DNA from: a virus
IMG/VR virus record: IMGVR_UViG_3300037119_005106
Location: 1-64,000 of that record
Strand: one strand, 5' to 3'
DNA length: 64,000 nt
In this document: positions 61,397 to 64,000 of the stretch, piece after piece
How positions within the stretch are numbered: position 1 is the first letter of the stretch
How the letters are laid out: every line of letters starts with the position of its first letter
Notes under the pieces: model-generated
Databases searched by the model: none
What the model was told of the DNA's origin: nothing
What the model saw: the letters and a program-made list of their open reading frames with translations, nothing else
Position numbers and translations under genes: made by a program

Positions 61397-61618
61397 ATGA
61401 AAAGTATTTTTCTTATTGAAAAAGGATGGATTGATCCAATGGAAAATAGAGTAGCCGATGGTTATAATCCATTTGGATATAAATTAACCGAACAAGAAGC
61501 CAGAGAATTCTGCGAATCAAAAGGATATTGGACAGATAAAGATTGCTATTCTATTGCATTTATGCCAAACAAAAGAATGGCAAAATACACATACAGAGAA
61601 ATTAAATATTGTCCATAA
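61397..61618 (+). CDS. hypothetical protein, 73 aa
   Basis: MKSIFLIEKGWIDPMENRVADGYNPFGYKLTEQEAREFCESKGYW...: soluble, with a helix typical of small phage-encoded DUFs and two Cys. Unknown role. It ends before a -7 box of the next gene. Confidence 0.55.
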   Translation: MKSIFLIEKGWIDPMENRVADGYNPFGYKLTEQEAREFCESKGYWTDKDCYSIAFMPNKRMAKYTYREIKYCP

Positions 61619-61638
61619 TATTAATAAACATAAATAAC

Positions 61639-61646
61639 TATCTTTG
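61639..61646 (+). promoter_or_regulatory. -7 promoter box TATCTTTG
   Basis: An exact TAnnTTTG match 35 bases before the ATG at 61682. A TTG lies further upstream, but the spacing is too long for a clean -33. Confidence 0.45.
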
Positions 61647-61681
61647 AAGAGTATAACTAAACCCTTTAAAACATAGAAATT

Positions 61682-62362
61682 ATGAGCGCAGTACCACAAG
61701 ACAAGCTTTCTGATCACCAAGCATTCTTAATGAATATTGGTTATCTAGCAGTAATCAACGGAAGAGGTCCATTCTCTGGAATATTTCCTCAATCCGCAAT
61801 CGGACAATTCAACATTCGTGAAAACATTAAAGATGTCGCTCTTGGTGATGATGCTTTTAATGGAAATGAATGGGGTAAAGTAACCGCAATAGCTGGCGAT
61901 GCAGTAAACGGATTTACATTCACTGTAAAATACACTCACACTGTATTACCACAAGGAATAGACCATGCATCATGGAATCCAACAAGAACAAAAACATATG
62001 CTTCTATGTTACCCGCAGCGGGAACCGTAGCTGGATTAGTAGAAAACAATGCTTGGCAGAAATTAGCAAGTATTGGAGTAATTGTTGTTCAGAATTCAAA
62101 CCCAATTCCAATTGAAGTTAAGTTAGAAAGTGCAACACCCGTAATCGTACAAGGTGGAGCAGCAACAACACTTGACTTTAGTGTAGCTGGAGTATCTGTT
62201 CAGAAACTTGTAAATGATGTAGCATCGGGAGCACCCGTTGTTGCAAATGGTTCAGGTGTTGCAGTAATTCCAAATGGAAATACTACTGGACAAAAAATTA
62301 AATTTGCTGTTTCTTCTGGCGGTAAACTAGTAGGCACATGGGGGCCTTATACCGTAGGATAA
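61682..62362 (+). CDS. possible decoration/virion-type protein, 226 aa
   Basis: A soluble, beta-rich, low-charge protein. The N-terminal ~145 residues form one domain (HQAFLMNIGYLAVINGRGPFSGIFPQS..). The C-terminal ~80 are Val/Ala/Gly/Thr-rich and Ig-like (VIVQGGAATTLDFSVAGVSVQ). It looks like a capsid decoration or fibre protein, yet it lies in the early block with its own promoter and terminator. It has no signal peptide. Unproven; a host-targeting early protein is the alternative. Confidence 0.6.
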   Translation: MSAVPQDKLSDHQAFLMNIGYLAVINGRGPFSGIFPQSAIGQFNIRENIKDVALGDDAFNGNEWGKVTAIAGDAVNGFTFTVKYTHTVLPQGIDHASWNPTRTKTYASMLPAAGTVAGLVENNAWQKLASIGVIVVQNSNPIPIEVKLESATPVIVQGGAATTLDFSVAGVSVQKLVNDVASGAPVVANGSGVAVIPNGNTTGQKIKFAVSSGGKLVGTWGPYTVG

Positions 62363-62384
62363 CTTAAAAACAAATTCAATATTA

Positions 62385-62417
62385 AAAAATGCTATCATTT
62401 ATATGGTAGCATTTTTC
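62385..62417 (+). terminator. rho-independent terminator
   Basis: A 10-bp stem ATGCTATCAT / ATGGTAGCAT with loop TTAT, flanked by A and T runs, followed by TTTTTC. It ends the 226-aa gene unit. Confidence 0.85.
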
Positions 62418-62428
62418 TTTTTTAGTTA

Positions 62429-62436
62429 TACATTTG
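62429..62436 (+). promoter_or_regulatory. -7 promoter box TACATTTG
   Basis: An exact TAnnTTTG match just behind the terminator, 27 bases before the ATG at 62464. It should start the IHF-like operon. Confidence 0.5.
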
Positions 62437-62463
62437 TACCCTACACTGTATAAATAAAACAAA

Positions 62464-62751
62464 ATGACTATAGAAGATATTGCTAAAAAAGTTTCCAAAG
62501 AAACAGGAGAACCTGCTTATAAAATAAGCATAATATTAAAATCTACTTTCGAAGTAATACGAGCAGAAATACTAAAAGCTCAGATTATTAAAATCCGAGG
62601 GCTTATGTCTTTATTTATAGACGTGCTCCCCGAAGTAAAAAGGTATGATTTAATTGCTCAAGAAGTAAAAATACTTCCAAGAAGATTTACATTAAAAGTT
62701 GTTCCAAGCAGAAGACTTAAAAAAGAAATCGATGCGAAAAAAACATACTAA
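62464..62751 (+). CDS. IHF/HU-like DNA-binding protein A
   Basis: A 95-aa protein with the fold pattern of HU/IHF (helices IEDIAKKVSKETGEPAYKISIILKSTFEVIRAEIL, then IKIRGLMSLFID...ARM-like strand...RRFTLKVVPSRRLKKEI). The central GFG-type turn is degenerate (RGLMSLF). crAss-like phages encode paired IHF-like subunits, and this and the next gene form such a pair. Confidence 0.7.
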   Translation: MTIEDIAKKVSKETGEPAYKISIILKSTFEVIRAEILKAQIIKIRGLMSLFIDVLPEVKRYDLIAQEVKILPRRFTLKVVPSRRLKKEIDAKKTY

Positions 62752-63055
62752 GAATTCGGTTTTTGAAAAAATATATAAAGACCATGAACTACAGAACCAC
62801 ATCATCAAGCACGTTGACAACAGCAAGTTTGATGAACATTGTGAACAAGTAGCCAAGAATCTTAATATAGATCCTATTGTTGTAAAAGAACTGCTATTAA
62901 ACAATTCCTTCGTTGTATTATCCTTAATACAGAAGTATGTCAAAAAGAATGAAGAAATCAAGATAAATATAACAGGATTCTTCAGCTTCATTACCACCTT
63001 AATAAAATACAAAATATCCCATTTACAGAAATTGACAAAGGGAAGAACTTATTAA
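62732..63055 (+). CDS. IHF/HU-like protein B, 107 aa
   Basis: Start at MRKKHTKNSVFEKIYKDHE (62732), overlapping protein A by 20 bases; the ATG at 62699 would add 11 residues. Helix-rich, with SLIQKYVKKNEEIKINITGFFSFITTLIKYKIS matching the HU-type helix and GFF turn. The DNA-binding arm is poorly kept. The pair probably acts as a heterodimer that bends DNA. Confidence 0.55.
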   Translation: MRKKHTKNSVFEKIYKDHELQNHIIKHVDNSKFDEHCEQVAKNLNIDPIVVKELLLNNSFVVLSLIQKYVKKNEEIKINITGFFSFITTLIKYKISHLQKLTKGRTY

Positions 63056-63076
63056 ACAATCCTTAAATTTTATATC

Positions 63077-64000
63077 ATGTCACACACACCAATGACGGCT
63101 CCGGCTCAAACAAGTAATTTCCCTAAGAAAGAGAAAAATGAAAACCTACAATTAGTTCCTATGGGAATGCACCCAGCTATTATTTATGGCGTAGTAAATG
63201 TAGGCACACAAGATGGAGAATGGCAAGGGAAAGCCACTTCTTCCAATAAGCTAAAAGTACTTATTGAATTTCCACAACATAGACAATTGTTTTGGAAAGA
63301 AGATACAGTTCCTACTCCATCAGCATTGATTATGGATTTCAATTACAGTGTTTCTAAAAATAAAAAGACTGGAAAGAAAAGCAACTTGTTGATTTTAATA
63401 GAAAGCTTATACGGGCCACTTCAAGAATCTCAATATTTGAATTTTGACATTTCCCAATTGGCAACCATGAAAGTATTCGCTAACGTTCTTCACTATGTAA
63501 AACTAGATGGAACAACGGGAGCGAAGATTACAAACCTTGCACCATTCAATGCAAACATGGTGGATCCAAACTCTATTCAGTTAACAAACGAAGTACAAAT
63601 CTATTCTGTTCAGATGGGATATGAATGTATGTCTTTTGCAAAACTTTCCTATTTCTACAGAAACTTGATAAAAGATTCTCACGAAGGGAAAGCACATATT
63701 GCTAAGGGTGGAAGATTCACTAAATTGAATGAAGCTGGAGAAATGATTATCGATGATGGTTCTGATAATTACACAGCAGCGCCTATGGGTAAAATTGTAA
63801 TGCTAGGAGATTTTAGCTATGATCAATTGAAAGGTGCTGGATGGACTGACCAAGCCATGATTGATAATGGTTATGCTAGGAGAGAAGCAGCTGCTCCCGT
63901 TCCTACACCAGCACCACAAATGGCACCAACACCTGTTCCACAAGCACAAGGAGTTCATCCAATAAACTTAACTCCTTCATCGAATCCAGCACATCAACCA
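63077..64000 (+). CDS. OB-type ssDNA-binding/replication protein (partial, cut by window end)
   Basis: The frame is open for 308 codons from MSHTPMTAPAQTSNFPKK to the last base. MGMHPAIIYGVVNVGTQDGEW...KLKVLIEFPQ, then LIMDFNYSVSKNKK, then a SNLLILIESLYG segment, follows the pattern of a phage OB-fold protein that binds single-stranded DNA or takes part in recombination ('...YGVVDLGTQ...V.I.FE.P'). The end is Pro/Gln-rich, probably a linker. The gene continues beyond the window. Confidence 0.65.
   Translation, partial: MSHTPMTAPAQTSNFPKKEKNENLQLVPMGMHPAIIYGVVNVGTQDGEWQGKATSSNKLKVLIEFPQHRQLFWKEDTVPTPSALIMDFNYSVSKNKKTGKKSNLLILIESLYGPLQESQYLNFDISQLATMKVFANVLHYVKLDGTTGAKITNLAPFNANMVDPNSIQLTNEVQIYSVQMGYECMSFAKLSYFYRNLIKDSHEGKAHIAKGGRFTKLNEAGEMIIDDGSDNYTAAPMGKIVMLGDFSYDQLKGAGWTDQAMIDNGYARREAAAPVPTPAPQMAPTPVPQAQGVHPINLTPSSNPAHQP

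Overview
The window looks like a large part of a tailed, podovirus-type crAss-like bacteriophage (order Crassvirales) infecting a member of the Bacteroidota, most likely a Flavobacteriia-type host. The lineage call rests on four things seen here. A giant virion-type protein carries the DxDGD active-site motif of crAss-like/YonO-type RNA polymerases. The TerL - portal - acidic scaffold-like - major capsid gene order is intact. A protein of the crAss001_48-related family is present. A pair of small IHF/HU-like proteins lies in the opposite-strand block. The host call rests on the AT-rich sequence, A-rich leaders without clear Shine-Dalgarno sites, TAnnTTTG -7 boxes in several gaps, and a Bacteroidota-style signal peptide. 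The standard genetic code appears to be used, and TAG ends ordinary genes.

Layout. (1) 1-1064, plus strand: the tail of a gene, a small lipoprotein, a structured non-coding stretch and a Cro/CI-type repressor. (2) 1067-48250, minus strand: one long late-type block. Read in the direction of transcription, from high to low coordinates, it begins near a promoter at 48699-48729. It then has two oversized tRNA-like genes, small accessory genes (GIY-YIG endonuclease, DEDDh exonuclease, Acb2/Tad1-type anti-defence protein, crAss001_48 family, KTSC protein), a phage GroEL, TerL, portal, scaffold-like protein, major capsid protein, connector and tail proteins, and fibre/beta-propeller proteins. The lysis genes follow (holin-like, amidase, spanin-like), then a 1566-aa tail protein, glycine-zipper and lysozyme-bearing ejection proteins, and finally the 3965-aa zincin/RNA-polymerase polyprotein. 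(3) 48640-48960: the divergent control region. (4) 48961-64000, plus strand: many small early-type genes plus SSB, a RepL-like replication protein, a helicase-adenine methyltransferase fusion, a SymE-like protein, a possible decoration protein, IHF-like proteins and a truncated OB-type DNA-binding protein.

How it may work together (inference): the giant virion RNA polymerase would be ejected with its lysozyme and glycine-zipper partners and would transcribe the early plus-strand block. Host-type promoters would then help to drive the late minus-strand block. GroEL could fold capsid or giant ejection proteins. The Acb2/Tad1 protein and the helicase-methyltransferase would protect the phage against host defences. 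The least explained items are the tRNA-like genes with 35-60 extra bases between the D and T arms, an acceptor/T-arm minihelix, twin palindromes before the replication genes, and a 141-aa protein that resembles a piece of TerL.
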